Of a stretch of DNA of 64,000 bases, positions 12,940 to 25,200 are shown piece after piece. Position 1 is the first letter of the stretch. Every line of letters starts with the position of its first letter. Source of the stretch: Castanea sativa (lineage: Eukaryota > Streptophyta > Magnoliopsida > Fagales > Fagaceae); the NCBI RefSeq assembly GCF_040712315.1, contig NC_134015.1, positions 5,662,945 through 5,726,944 on the forward strand, read 5' to 3'. A program made the position numbers and the translations under genes. The notes below the pieces were generated by a model, which worked only from the letters and a program-made list of their open reading frames with translations, did not search any database and had not been told where the DNA came from.

Positions 12940-13874
12940 CTAACAGCGAGAGTTGCTGCGCTTTGCCGCGTTACCCTTCGATTGACTGACACGTGCCTTC
13001 TTCGTGACCGTCGGATCCTCGTTGATGTCAAGCCCCATCATCGTCGCCATCCCATCTCCACCGACCATCTCCTTAAACATCCTCTGTAGGTCTTCAAAAC
13101 TGTCCCCCTATTATTAAACCCCCAAAATTACCATTATACCCTTAAAAAAAACACACATTTAATTTTTATAAATATAAATAAGTAAATACTACCTCGTCCT
13201 TCACGTTGTTCATCATGGACAACATCTCTTGCATAAAATCACAAAAATCCTGAAAAAAAAAAAAATCATGGGCAAAAAGGTAAACATAATAAAGTTTAAT
13301 GATATTTCCAAGGCAATCATTTACCGCGAACAAGACCAAACGACATCGTTTTACCGAAAACAAAAAAATAAAACTAGAAACAAAAAAGATACGTACTTCG
13401 TCTTCGTCCTCCAGAGGATTGTAGAGTCCCGCGTCGTACATTGACCTCTTTGCCTCGTCGGATAACACTGTTACAATTTAACGTCCGTTAAATCTCCACG
13501 TCAGCACATTATAACGGGAATTTAAACGACGCCGTTTCTTTTTTTTTTTGAGGGTAATGATAAAGTTACCGGAGTAAGCCTCTTGGATTTGCTGAAACCG
13601 CCGCTTTGCCTCCGCAGTCGCCGCGCCGGAGTTCCTTGCCCACCTGTCCGGGTGCCACTTCTAAAAAAAACAACAAAAAAAATCAAAAAACGAAAACGAC
13701 GGCGTTTTGGGGAGGGAAAGAAAACGGTGGCGTTTCAAGGGGGGGGTGACTGACCAGAGCGAGTTTACGATAGGCGGAGCGGACATCGGAGGAGGAAGCT
13801 TCTTTGCGAATTCCGAGGACGGAGTAGTACGAGAAGGAAGATCCACCGTTGGATCCTCCTCCTTCCCGATCCAT
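12940..13874 (-). CDS. J-domain (DnaJ-like) co-chaperone, 168 residues
   Basis: This small J-protein would stimulate the ATPase of an Hsp70 partner. Minus-strand exons are 13874-13755, 13660-13570, 13467-13397, 13249-13193 and 13107-12940. All have GT..AG borders and the codon counts close exactly. The J-domain covers about residues 14-90: [20 protein letters not shown], the catalytic HPD triad at residues 43-45 (KWHPDRW), then [20 protein letters not shown] and MYDAGLYNP. It is followed by an acidic stretch (LEDEDE) and a methionine-rich helix ([19 protein letters not shown]). A second such helix ([14 protein letters not shown]) and a basic tail ([20 protein letters not shown]), which could be a nuclear signal, complete the protein. 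There is no Gly/Phe region or zinc finger, so it is a class III/C J-protein. The architecture matches small plant J-proteins of unknown specific client. The identity is secure; the client is unknown. Confidence 0.95.
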
Positions 13875-14050
13875 TAACCCGGATCCACGAATACCCGAAT
13901 AACTTTTACAACCGAAAAAGTAACCGAATTAACGAATCTCTTAAAGATAAAAAAAAAAAAAAAAAAAATTGGTGTGGTGTGTTGTAGAGTGATTTAAACC
14001 ATAGAGAGAAGAAGAACAAGAAAGAAAAAAAAGCAAAGGTGGTGAGTTTT

Positions 14051-14082
<32 letters not shown>

Positions 14083-14266
14083 CTTTAGAGAGAGAAGAAA
14101 ATATCTAGGATGAGACGAGGAATTTGTGTTGGAAGGGAGAGAAGAGTAAAAATACGTTAGGAAAGAAACTTCGAGAGATTTTAGACTCAGCCCGGGATAT
14201 TTTCATTTGTGATGGAGCGGAATTAGCACTCGACTTCTGTGAATTTACGACGGCAAGCCATTGGTT
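13875..14266 (-). promoter_or_regulatory. J-protein leader and upstream region
   Basis: Upstream of the ATG lie an A-tract (13949-13968 on the plus strand) and a (GA)n tract at 14053-14078, probably in the leader. The distal part, about 14088-14266, belongs to a cassette repeated at 14733-15070, 15108-15445 and 16552-16888. No certain TATA box was seen. Confidence 0.45.
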
Positions 14267-14302
14267 TTTTTTATTTTTATTTTTATTTATTTTATTTAAA
14301 AA

Positions 14303-14507
14303 GATATGTTTGGTACCCGATTATTTTGCTAAAACTAAATTTTTTTATTAAAAGTATCGAAGATAAAGTTAAAATTTAGTTGAAATAATATAATGGGACA
14401 TATATAAATAGTATAAAAAGTTTAGTGAGGTTATGAATATTAACAAAAATAAGCTGAATAGTAAAATAAGTTGGCAAAAATAATTTTTACTAAACACACA
14501 CTTAAAG
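14303..14507. mobile_element. MITE, first of a tandem pair
   Basis: It begins atgtttggtacccgattatt and ends taaacacacactta. It aligns along its whole length with the next element at 14512, sharing gctaaaact, agttaaaatttagt, aatagtat and ctgaatagtaaaataa. The family is also seen at 50281-50486 and resembles the element at 32615-32868. Confidence 0.7.
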
Positions 14508-14511
14508 GTAT

Positions 14512-14709
14512 GTTTGGATACTGTTTATTTTACTAAAACTGAAAAATTATTGCTGAAAGTACTTAGATAAAGGTAAAAATTAGTTAAAATAGTACAATAG
14601 AGTTTATGAATAGTATCAAAAAGCGTAATAAAACCCATAAATAATAGAAGAAAAAAACTGAATAGTGAAATAATTTTCATTTTCCATCCTTACTCAAACT
14701 AACACTTAA
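14512..14709. mobile_element. MITE, second of a tandem pair
   Basis: It begins atgtttggatactgtttatt and ends actaacactta, directly after the preceding copy. The two copies are clearly the same element but diverged. The shared actta ends suggest a head-to-tail arrangement. Confidence 0.7.
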
Positions 14710-14732
14710 TTATGATAATTGAGAACTACTCC

Positions 14733-16888
14733 TGCACATTTTACTATATGACCATTTTTAAATGTAGTACAAAATTTAATTAAATTTTTGGATAAAATAC
14801 CGTTAACATTTTGAGATTTAGGTTAATGTTAGTTAGGTTGGAGTTTTTTTTTTTTGTTTAACTGATCAACTTGATCATTAAACTGATAAATCCAAACTAC
14901 TTGGTCTTTGATTAGCATGAGAGAGAAGAGAAATGAGTAACGAAAATTATAATCTAAAGAGAAAGTTGGTGAGACTTTTTGATTCCTAGGATATTTTCTT
15001 TGTTAGGGAATTAGCATTGGACTTTTGTGAATTTTATATTTGGCTTGTCATTGGTGTATGATTTCTTACTTATGTTTATAAACAAAAAATTTAATATGTC
15101 AAAATTTTAATTAATTTTTTTTGGGTAAAATACAGTTAACACCTTGAGGTTTGAGCTAATGTAAGTCAAGTCCACAATTTTTTAGAACTAACCAACTTGA
15201 TCCTTAAATTGATAAACTCAAACTTGGTTTCTAATCATCGTGAGAGTAGAGAAAAATGAGAAACAGAAACTATGTTTAGACAGCATGTTCAAGACATTTT
15301 AGACTATTGGGATATTTTCTCTGCAAGGAGTGGAATTAAGACTGGACTTTAGTGGATTACAATCGTGTGCCATTGGTGTGTGATTTTTTTTTTCTTTGGG
15401 GGAGTTAATATGAAAGGTACTACACATTTTACTTTTGTTTATAGAAAAATTAATATGTCAATTTTTAAATATAAATAATAATTTATTGTTATTATATTCA
15501 TGTTAACTGCACAAAGCTCTTTTTTACCAGATTTTGGAGGAATTATGTTACAAAGTTTTGGAAAGATTATGTTAAACAATGTTAACCTTACCCTAATATC
15601 TTGTCATTGCATTGAAAAACAATATAAATTCAAATATAAAAACTATTAATAAGTAATATGTAAATCATTTTAGAGTAGTACTACAAACACAAACTATTTA
15701 TAACATTTTTACAAACTGCTGATGCGACAAATTCTTATGAGTTCTAATATGGACCCATCACTAACATCACATTTTTACTTATAATAACTATTTGGAAAAT
15801 GCTAAAACTACGTCAACAGTTTGAAAAAATATTGTAAAATAGTTTATATCGGTAGCATTACTCATTATTTTACATGTGAAACACCTAAATTTTTTACCAT
15901 CTATATTTTTAAAATGTAAGGCATGGAATATAGAGTTTTATTTTCTATATATTTGTGAGTACAAAACACAACAGGGATTCAAACTTAAAAAATGAAATTT
16001 TCACATTTCAAAACTCAATTACAAGTACAAAAAAACCTTTTGCTCTTAAGTATACATAGTTCATACTGCAACCCACCCTCAAAATCTACCTCTCCAAACA
16101 AGGCAGAGACGCTACAGGGAATTGCTTAAGAACTAATCATCAATGGCAAAGAAGTTTTAAACCAATTATATCCATAATGATGGGACAACAAAGACTTAGA
16201 TGTTCTATTGGTGGGGATTCCAACTGTCGACCTTGGTTTACTCACATGACAAATCCTTGTCAACCAACAAAGAAGAGCTAGAGAAGCTTCAATCAACTCT
16301 AATGCGCCCATTGTTTTTGCTAATACCAACCACTGTTATCAATTTGAGAAGCAAGGAACAGAGGAAGAGAAGCAGAACTGGGAAAACATAACCAAAAAAG
16401 AATATTGGAAATGCAGCTATAGAACTAAATTGTAGGGATATAATAGATACATTAGTAAATTGATGGTTTTTAATTTTAAAAATATGATAATATTTTGAGA
16501 CATCTCAAAATGGAATAAAGGACAAACAAATTGAGACAGAAAAAGTACATATTTTAATTAATTTTTTAGGTAAAACACAGTTAACATCTTGAGGTTTGAG
16601 CTAATGTAAGTCAAGTCCTTAATTTTTCAAAACTGACCAATTTGATCCTTAAACTGATAATCTCAAACTTAGTCTCTAATCAAAGCGAGAGAGGAGAAAA
16701 ATGAATAACAGAAACTATGTGTAGACAGAATGTTCAAAACATTTTAGACTCCGGGTATATTTTCTTTGCGAGGAGTGAAATTAACACTAGACTTTTGTGG
16801 ATTACCATGGTGCGGCATTGGTGTATGATTTTATTTTTTCTTTGGGGTAGTTAAGATGATAAGTACTACACATTTTACCTTTTGTTTA
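14733..16888. repeat. Three copies of a 330 bp cassette related to the J-protein upstream region
   Basis: Copies lie at about 14733-15070, 15108-15445 and 16552-16888. Each contains, in order, gtaaaatac-gttaaca, cttgaggtttgagctaatgt, acttgatccttaaa, gagaaaaatga, gggatattttct, ggactttTGTGgatt, and cattggtgtatgatttt. The second half also matches 14088-14266 beside the J-protein gene. No open frame is present. Between the second and third copies lie a palindromic MITE (15675-15862) and a possible retroelement remnant (16080-16330). Confidence 0.75.
15675..15862. mobile_element. Small palindromic MITE, copy 2
   Basis: The left arm (gtactacaaacacaaactat) aligns with the complement of the right arm near 15862. 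Both arms continue through tttacaaactg, so most of the element could fold on itself. It is a relative of the copies at 5261, 18134 and 58866. Confidence 0.65.
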
Positions 16889-18133
16889 TATAATTTTATT
16901 GACTTTGGCTTGGGTTTTATTTTATTTCATTTTATTTTTCCTGACAAGATACTTCTAGTGTCAGGTTTTTTGTTTTTGGTTTATTATTTTATATATATAA
17001 CGTTGTTAAGTTTGGGATGAGATTATATGACAAAACTAAAGTAGGGTATTTTGTACTGAGCATAACCTAAATTTGGTTTACCCAAAAAAAAAAAACCTAA
17101 ATTTGGTTTATATAATGTATCATTTTTCATATTTTAGATTTTAAAATAATAATAATAATAATAAAATTACCCAACTATAAAAATGGAAAATGGAATCTTA
17201 TACTATGGTTGATACTAGAATGCATTTAAAAACAACTTATTTGCATGGTATTTATTAAAAAAAGAATAATTTTTAGTAATTTATATATAAAAGATAAAAG
17301 CTATTATACACATTGTTACGCACACACGAAAAAACAATTGAACAGTGACTTAAGTCAGGATTTTCAAGTTACACTTTCAATTGCTTTTTTATGACTTCAA
17401 GTCACAGTTTAGTTGCTTTTTTTATGTGTGTATAAGAGTGTGTATAATAAACATTGCTCTACAATTAAATATATAGTGTGAAACTTAAAGCTTATTTTAA
17501 AATAATAAAAAACTAAATATCATTTTATTTGTAGAAAAAATTAAGACAAAAAACTGTTCATAAACACTATAATTTAAGATTCATAATTTAATAGATAGAT
17601 CAAACATTGGGGGGGAAAAAATCAACGTTGGAAATGTTGGAACCTTTTGATTCTAAAATAAGCAAATAAATAAATAACATTGCTAACTTTTGAAAGTTAG
17701 GGTTAGTCTACTCCGTATTACTTTGGCCAATCCAAATGTAAAGATAAAGTAGGCAACTATTGAACAAAAATAACTTTCTTAATTAAAATCGTTGTTTTCA
17801 TTAATGGAAGACTATATTAATGTATTATTTTATAATTTCTTTTTCGTTTTCCTTTTTTAATTTTGACAATACTTTCATACATTGGGCCACATTAACTTGG
17901 TAATAAGCCCAAATATTTACGGGCCCAAGTTAAGTGTTGGGCCAAAGAATCTCAACACAGGAATCAAAACATAAAGGGATCCATAACCATAGAGTATACC
18001 AAGATAAGGACCATGTTTCAAGGGGCCTACCCAACAACCCAAGCTTGCGAAGAGGCCTAGCCCAAGTTTCAAGGAAGTATCAATGGAAAAGGATATAAGT
18101 TTTTCTCAAGTGAGAATATCTTTTATACAATAG
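16889..18133. other. Intergenic AT-rich DNA, no gene seen
   Basis: Mostly A/T-rich. A repeated phrase, aacctaaatttggttta, occurs twice near 17066 and 17095, and two short passages containing cacagttta or acacttt with gttgcttttt lie at 17340-17430. A patch of higher complexity at 17880-18080 (gggccacattaacttggtaa onward) may be an LTR remnant, but no ends were found. Confidence 0.6.
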
Positions 18134-18290
18134 AAATGCTACATGTATACCACATTTTCACAATAAATTTTATGTGACAGGTTGTTAATGGTAAATAAAA
18201 AAGTAATTTTAACAGTAGATTCAAATGAAAACTAATAACAACTTACCACTTAGAATTTGTTGTAAAAATATTATAGATGTAACACTTCTC
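18134..18290. mobile_element. Small palindromic MITE, copy 3
   Basis: The left arm aatgctacatgtataccaca, continuing through ttcacaataaatt, is mirrored on the right by gaatttgttgtaaaaatatt and gatgtaacactt. The centre contains aactaataacaacttaccac. This is the best-preserved copy of the family in the window. Confidence 0.7.
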
Positions 18291-19330
18291 TTTATACAAA
18301 CATTTAAAGACCATTATTTCAATAAATCTCAATGTGAAAATAGGCCATGCTATAGTAATTTTTTTCTAAAATAAAATATTTGTAATCATTCTGAATATCT
18401 TTTTTCTATTTAATAATTTCTTTACTGTATCAAGTATGGACACATATGTATCTGTTTGACACAAGACACTCAATTGTGCGTTTTGATAGATCTTGAATGA
18501 CAATATATATTTTTTGAAAGCAGCCTCCACTTTTTCTTTTTGGAATTTTGCTTTTATCCTTGTCTTTTGCCATAAGTTATATAAAAAGGTTGCTATCTAG
18601 GTATTGACCAAAAATTAGTAGACTGATTTGTTAATATGGTTTATCAAAAGTGAGTGGGAGGACACAAGACTCTCTTTCTTCCAATCAATTCAACTAATCC
18701 ATCTATTAAAAAAAGAATTATGGGTCCTTTTCCAAATTCCAACAACGATGGCATTGTTAGCAAATTGGATGGCTTATATTTTGGTCTCATATGAAATCAA
18801 TTTGGATTCGATGACTTAGGAGGAATGAACACATTGTGAGCGTGCTATAAGTACATCTTTTAACAAATGAAGTGCATTCAATTCAACTAATGTTCTATCC
18901 ACAATTTCATTGGACACAAACCAACCATGATGACACAAATTATTCAAGTAGTCCTTGATTGCAATGATTAAACTCACGTTGGATTAATTTTGTACTAGTT
19001 TATCTTTGAAAACTATGGTCTAACAGCAGTAAAAAACTGTTGTCAGTTGGATTAAAATTTAACGTAGGTTTCAAAAAAAAAAAAAAAGATTCGAGAATGC
19101 AATCATGCATCAAGATCCATTATTATAAGCACTTTCTCTTCAATTAAAATCCAGCTCCAATTAATCCACTACAGATTTTATTTTAGGTTTATAATGGATT
19201 GTACACGTACGTAGACGCTATGTTTTAAACTCTTTAGGCACTCAAACAGTCAAACTAGGTTAACTTTACGTGGAAGCACGAAACTAAACTTTGATTAATC
19301 TGGGCTTATGATCACGATTAATTTATATCA
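18291..19330. other. Intergenic DNA, no gene seen
   Basis: No supported gene or bounded element. The 63-codon frame at 18628-18819 has no recognisable domain. Confidence 0.6.
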
Positions 19331-20045
19331 TGAGTTTGTAATAATCCACAATGAGAGATTTGAGTAAGAACCAAACAATTTCCTGAATAATATAGGATCA
19401 AAGCTTTATTCATCAAGTTTTTCTCATTACAATTCTCACCGTGTATCTCTCTTTTCATTTCTCTAAAAATCTGGAAAAAAATTTCCCTCTTTCTAAAGAC
19501 TTCTTTCCTTTTATACTTCACCTTCCTCTTCTTTTTCATCCTTATCCTTTTTTTTTTTGGTATAAAAGGATCATTTTTATCCTCTATTGTATTTGCTCAT
19601 TTTTCTTCTCTAGCATGAGATGTCCTCATTCAACTGGACAGCCCTTTGTCCCATTGGAGTATTGGGCTCTTCTTTCCTCATCGTTTGGATAAATAGAGAC
19701 TTTTGGGACTTCATGTCTTATCCTAATCAGTTATTCAGTATTAAATGCAAGTGTGTTTGACAGATTATTGTAAATTTATCTGGAAGTTTTAGAGTCCTTA
19801 GATAGCCTCATTTATTTAGAGGTTATTTCAAAGAGGTTTGGAACTTAAGCTGATACTGTTAGCTCGGTAAAGATATTTTACCACGGTAATTTATCATCGG
19901 ACGGATAATGATGCACCTCTTTAATTCACGAGGTATATGTTCTTTGTAGAGGTTTTCATCCGGAGGTTACGTGTTAGGCCTCTTATAGCCCATGACCCAA
20001 AATTGCAAATCTGTTATTTGGGCTTTTACAAACTATCTCCCTACA
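19331..20045. mobile_element. Possible old LTR, no target duplication found
   Basis: A block of higher complexity begins near tgtaataatccacaatgaga and ends near caaactatctccctaca. It contains LTR-like phrases (tagcccatgacccaaaattg, atttgggctttta). The TG..CA ends are plausible, but the flanking five bases do not match, so boundaries and class are tentative. Confidence 0.35.
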
Positions 20046-20751
20046 CTTTCCAATTAAAAAAAGAAAAGAAAAAAGAAAACTGGGTTAACTTTAAATAAGC
20101 ATTATTCTACACTCTAATTATGTTTCTAATAATTGAAATTCGTATTATTTGTACTCCATGGCATGAACAGCTATTTGAATGAGATTATTTCCGTTAGTTT
20201 ACGGGTAAACTACAGGCAATATCAATGTGTTAATCAATGTCACTTTACTTATTTACTTATAGAAATAGACGGTATGATCAATTCGAAAACAAAATCAAAC
20301 AAGGATAATCAAAGTGAAAATTTTGAATAGTATAAAGTAAAATAAAAGTATCCTAAAATTTATCAAAAAAAGTGTACTTGGGTAGTTTATCCAAAAAAAA
20401 AAAAGTGTACTTGGGTCTCTCCCTCTTGGTTTGTCAATGACACCCCAACAAAAAAAAATTATCAAAAAAAAAAAAAAAAACACCACTATTACAGACATAC
20501 AGAAAGACAGGTCACATGATCCACCATGACCAACACCAGTTACAACACCACCACGAAAATTCATCTCCAGCTCAGTTCAACTAAGCTCGTTCACAGTTTT
20601 GAGAAAGTTTTGGAAAGGAACCTTAGTGCCACCAACCGTGTGAGCCAGAGAGTGTTCATGGGGGTGTGTGTGTGTGTGATACCTTGCTAGCCAGGGAAGT
20701 CTGTTTAATCCATGCTTGATGGGTCTTCTCAGTTCTTAGGTTGGTTCATGT

Positions 20752-20754
<3 letters not shown>

Positions 20755-20793
<39 letters not shown>
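20755..20793. repeat. (TC)n microsatellite
   Basis: About 19 perfect tc units, likely polymorphic in length. Confidence 0.95.
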
Positions 20794-20796
<3 letters not shown>

Positions 20797-21744
20797 GTTT
20801 TTGTAGGTGTATGACTTGTGATTAGATGGTTTGTTTTAAGGTGAGGGCAGTGGCCATTAACTTTGTGTGTGTGTGTGTGAAACAGTTACATGAGTGTTTA
20901 TTCAAGGTAGATCAACATGAAAATGTAATTTTCAGTAGGTGGAAGATTGTTGTCATTATTTTTTTCTATGAACATTGAAAGGGGGGTGTTTTATTTTTAT
21001 CATTTCAAAGTAATTACTGAAGAATGACACAATATCTTACTGAGAAAAATTACATTGATAATCCAAGAAACACAAGTCCTTTTTTCTTTTCTTTTTTTTG
21101 TATGATTTGCATCAAGTTGAGCTCTGGGGTGGTGAGGTTTGCACTGTGCAGTGAAAGTTTAGCAGGATTTGGTAGTTGAGGATAACTTAAATAAGCCTGC
21201 CACAAGTCAGTGCTCATTAGCTTGGATTCTTTTGGTTCCCACCAAAATGCAAAAAGAAAAAGAAAATTGAAAATTTCTTGGAACTCTTTGTCAATCTTGG
21301 CCTGATTAAGGTCTTTTTCATTGCCAATTCAAAAAAAAAAAAAAAAAAAAATGAGGCTGCTAAGAGCACTTGGGCAATAAGTAACATTTATACAATAATA
21401 TGCTATATTCACTGGTTTGTGTCTGTTGCATTTTGTTGATGCATAGATTTTCATATTTGAATGTAGAACAATTTTGGATTATTGGACTCTCTTTTTATTT
21501 AATCTGTGATTATACTTAATGGGGTAGATAATTTGTTAATTTGCTGCTTATTTCACTGGTTGTCATCCATTACAGTATTATCTCTGCAATTTTGTGTGCT
21601 ATTGCATGTTTTGCTTGGGATTCATCCCTTATCTCAATTAAACTATGATATCTTTTCAATTAGGATTCAACTGACTCCATTACTTGTTTAAATCTAATGT
21701 ATCAAAGCTCTCAATGAATGGATATAGGAGGGAGGAAAAAAAAG

Positions 21745-21800
21745 GTTGTACCCATTGCACAAGGCTCCTGCATCTATGAAATTTGGGAGGAAGTGACATT
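21745..21800. mobile_element. SINE fragment (cccattgcacaaggctcc motif)
   Basis: The phrase ggttgtacccattgcacaag, then gctcctgc, closely resembles a motif found in a widespread dicot tRNA-derived SINE (gtacccagtgcacaaggctc). Only the scrap remains. The assignment is from memory of the motif and is tentative. Confidence 0.45.
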
Positions 21801-22233
21801 AAAATGAGCTCTAACGATGGTGGCATCAAGTGTAATGGAAGCCAAAGCAGCATGGCTGAATAAGTAAGTACATAATCTATATCTTAAACGCACTATTTAC
21901 CCACTTAGCTTAGCTCTGATTGCTTCTCCAAAGACAAAATGTAAAGTAATGTCCTAAAAATTGCTTCATATAACATTTACATTTACTTTTTAGACAGGAA
22001 AACCATTTTTACAAAGACCACTTATTACCATGTACATAATGGCACAGAAAAGGAAAATGCAGCACGCTAGTACTTGAACCCTTCATTACACTTGATATGG
22101 AAGGGAACGACAATAGTGCTAGAAAAGAGGGACTTTGCAAACTAAGCTTAACAATTATAGGAGAAGCTTGCCTCCTTTTTCTTTTTTTTTTAGGAAAGAA
22201 TTCCTAATGAGAAACCTGCTTAACAATTTGAGC

Positions 22234-25200
22234 CTAGTAACGACCTAAACTAGTACTTATACAGTAGCCTTGCATTCTTCTAGCTGCCACTCCCCTCCTA
22301 ACTGACCCCCACTTGACAGCAGCCCGAATCTTACACCAAGATGCCTTTGGCTTTCTAGTGCTTAGAATATGTACACCTGAATTGGGAAAAAGAGGATTTT
22401 CAACATCTGCTTCATTGCCTGGAGCAAGGAACAAACCATTTTGCGGCCCCCATGTTATAAATGGAGCTATGCCATTTCCTGCTAGAAGACCATTTGTAAA
22501 ATCTTGCATCTCTAAAGCACTTGTTGGCCAACCATATCCTGCATTGCTGAGTCCAGGAAAATAGTCCTCCATCCCTGGGCTGTTCCTTGGCATTGCATGA
22601 TTATTCTGTACTAAAGAATCTTCTAATTGATAGCTACATTCAGCTGCATGGTTTTCTGAATGGTTAAAACCCAGCAATGTTTCTGGTTGATCTGCAGAAA
22701 TATAGACTGTTAGCTACTTGGGAAAAACTAGAAACATAATTACCAAAAAAAAAAAAAAAAGAGAATTGAACCTGGTAGATTAAAAGGTAGTATATGATAC
22801 AATTAGCCAATGGAAAGAAATGAGAAGAATAATACTTATAAACAGTTTGGGATATGGATACATGACACAAGTTTTTAGTACCTTGATGTGTGACTGAGAA
22901 GCCAAATTGTTGCGATCCTTGTTCTGGAACAATAAATGGCTCAGCTTGCAGACCTGCTGAGGGCATTAGAAACCTAGCTATTGGTGCTGCATTGAAGGGA
23001 ACGATACCATTCTCATTTTCATAAGCATGCTGCTTCAGATTTTCCACCAATTGCTGCCATTTAAAAAGGAAGTACAGGGAAGGTGATCAGTTTCTAACTA
23101 ATGGATAACTGCACTCAAAGAATATTAATGCATACCTTCTGATGAAAGTTGAGTGAATCCAGAGGACAGTATTCTTGTCCATTGAATGTAGCTGCTACAA
23201 CCTGGTAGATGGAATTGAATAACAGACCAACACTTTCTCCAGCTATCTGGTAAATATAATTCATTCCATCATCTTTATTACAGGTCATAGCATGTCCTAT
23301 GATTGCGTCCCATGTCCCATCTGAGATCCTACCAAATATCTACATTTCCGTGGCAGAAAGTTAGTTTAGCTAAGAAAAAAAAAATTGTTTTAACTACTGT
23401 AAGTGCTTAGGAACTATAATCCAAACACAGAGAAGTCTCTTACTTTGCGTAATTCAGATGGATTGATTACATATTTCCGCAGTAAGTCCTTAACAGTTGT
23501 AATTTTGTGAGATGCCAATCGCTGATGGAATGCACCGTCTTTTCCTACTGTCTTCAACCGCCATATCTCATCACTCAAAGATGGAGGATAGTGTTTCTGA
23601 TTTGCTGAACAAAGTGATTGCTTATCAGTCTCATACATCTAGTTATGGTAAAGATGTTAGTGATATCAAGCATAATAGAAGCATACTAGAATATCCACTA
23701 GAGACCAAATAGTATAAGTATGAACTACTTCAAGAAATGTAATAATTATGCCTCTACTATTAAAGATCAAAAGGAGCTGAAGTTAAGCTCTTGTGACTTA
23801 CTTTCTCCACGGTGATCTTTCACCATGAAAGGTTCACTTCGACCTTCCCTAATTCCTACTTCAGTATGAGGCTTTTGCACAATTGCTCCTAATCTAAACT
23901 TTCTACTTCTCATCCAGCTTGAATTGTCAGTAAAAATGATGTCACCAATGGAACCAACACCTTCTTTCAAGGTCACGGTCGCATCCCCATATAACAATGG
24001 CCTTTTACCCTCTCTTTCCTGTAAAACTTTGGCATTGAATTCCTGCTCAGACCAGTCCTTTTCTTCATCGAAAGGGAAATCACCATTGAGTACAACAATA
24101 CGAATCTTTATTGAAGAAAGCTGACCAGATTTGACTCTAGTCCTGGAGCTAGTATCAAACAGTTCAATTTGAATGGGTGTACTGTCTTCAGCTTTTATAG
24201 TATTGTTTGTATATATTTTTGATGACAATTTATTGACAAAGCGCAACTGCAAGCTCCTCACTCCAGATGTTCCAGCCTGATGACATGAGGGTCTGCAACA
24301 AAACACAAAAAGCCAATGTTGGACTGTTTGTGTGGATAAAAATAGTGAAAATCTAGTCATCTGGTGGGAAAAAGCAGTTTAAATTTGGGTTATACTGCAT
24401 ATTAGGGGGCGCAAACTGTGACAACATGAAGCATACTGATACTTCATGTTAAGGGAACAGCAAACCTTTAAGATACTGATGGTACTCAACCATATTCATC
24501 TGGTCAGAGTGAGAAAGATCGTTTGTATCAATCTTGATTTCACCTGATATCAGAGAGACCAAGTGTGTGTGGCATAAATATTCAAGAAAACAATCGAGTC
24601 AAAGAACTGACCTTAGAGATGGTTGAAGTACTGGTAGAAAGGCTTGTTGCACCTCCTCTCGCACCTATTTGACACATATAGGGTATCAGGAACTCAAGAG
24701 ATATGAAAGTAAAAGCACTTTAATATCTCAATGAATATCAGCAATTCCAAATTTTCAACACCATATTGACAACCAGAAGAATATTTCAAATACGTTTTAG
24801 TGAATGAAAGAAAATCCGAACTATCTAATCCTGCTGATATTAGCACAGTTTAACTTATTTTGCATGTACAATTAAAATCTGGGGATGCATCTATGCAATA
24901 CAGTAAAAGTAATGTCACAATTGAGTGAGAATTGAATGAATTTTAGCTTGTGTTGAGTTTCACTCACACCAGGTGCCTTTGAAGCGATTAAGTTACATAA
25001 ACAATTTTGGCAAGTTTCAACTGTTACTAATCCTTTTTAAGATATTGTATAGACATGGCTAACCCATCATAAGTCATGACATGTATGGTAAAGAAAGATG
25101 ACTATCAAATAGTCAAGATAAATAATCATCGAGACCAATCACCAACTAGCCTATGAAATCAAACTTCCAGTCAAAAAGAGTCTTGTATCAGTCAATAAAG

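Larger units (their letters stand above)
20046..22233. other. Region 3' of CBP60 with microsatellites and a SINE scrap
   Basis: It contains a 38 bp tandem duplication of aaaagtgtacttgggt (20360-20415), (TG)n at 20663-20678 and 20864-20879, and a (TC)n tract at 20755-20793. A SINE scrap lies near 21745-21800. The stretch 20560-21300 is less AT-rich and could be transcribed, but no reading frame or known microRNA was recognised. No gene is called. Confidence 0.5.

Noticed and set aside
16080..16330. Possible RNase H-like retroelement remnant on the minus strand (AKTMGALELIEASLALL)
   Set aside because: Only one short motif resembles the family; the following residues do not align, so it is too weak to annotate as a feature.
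20680..20740. Possible microRNA precursor (ctagccagggaagtctg)
   Set aside because: No match to a microRNA family I know and no convincing complementary arm nearby.
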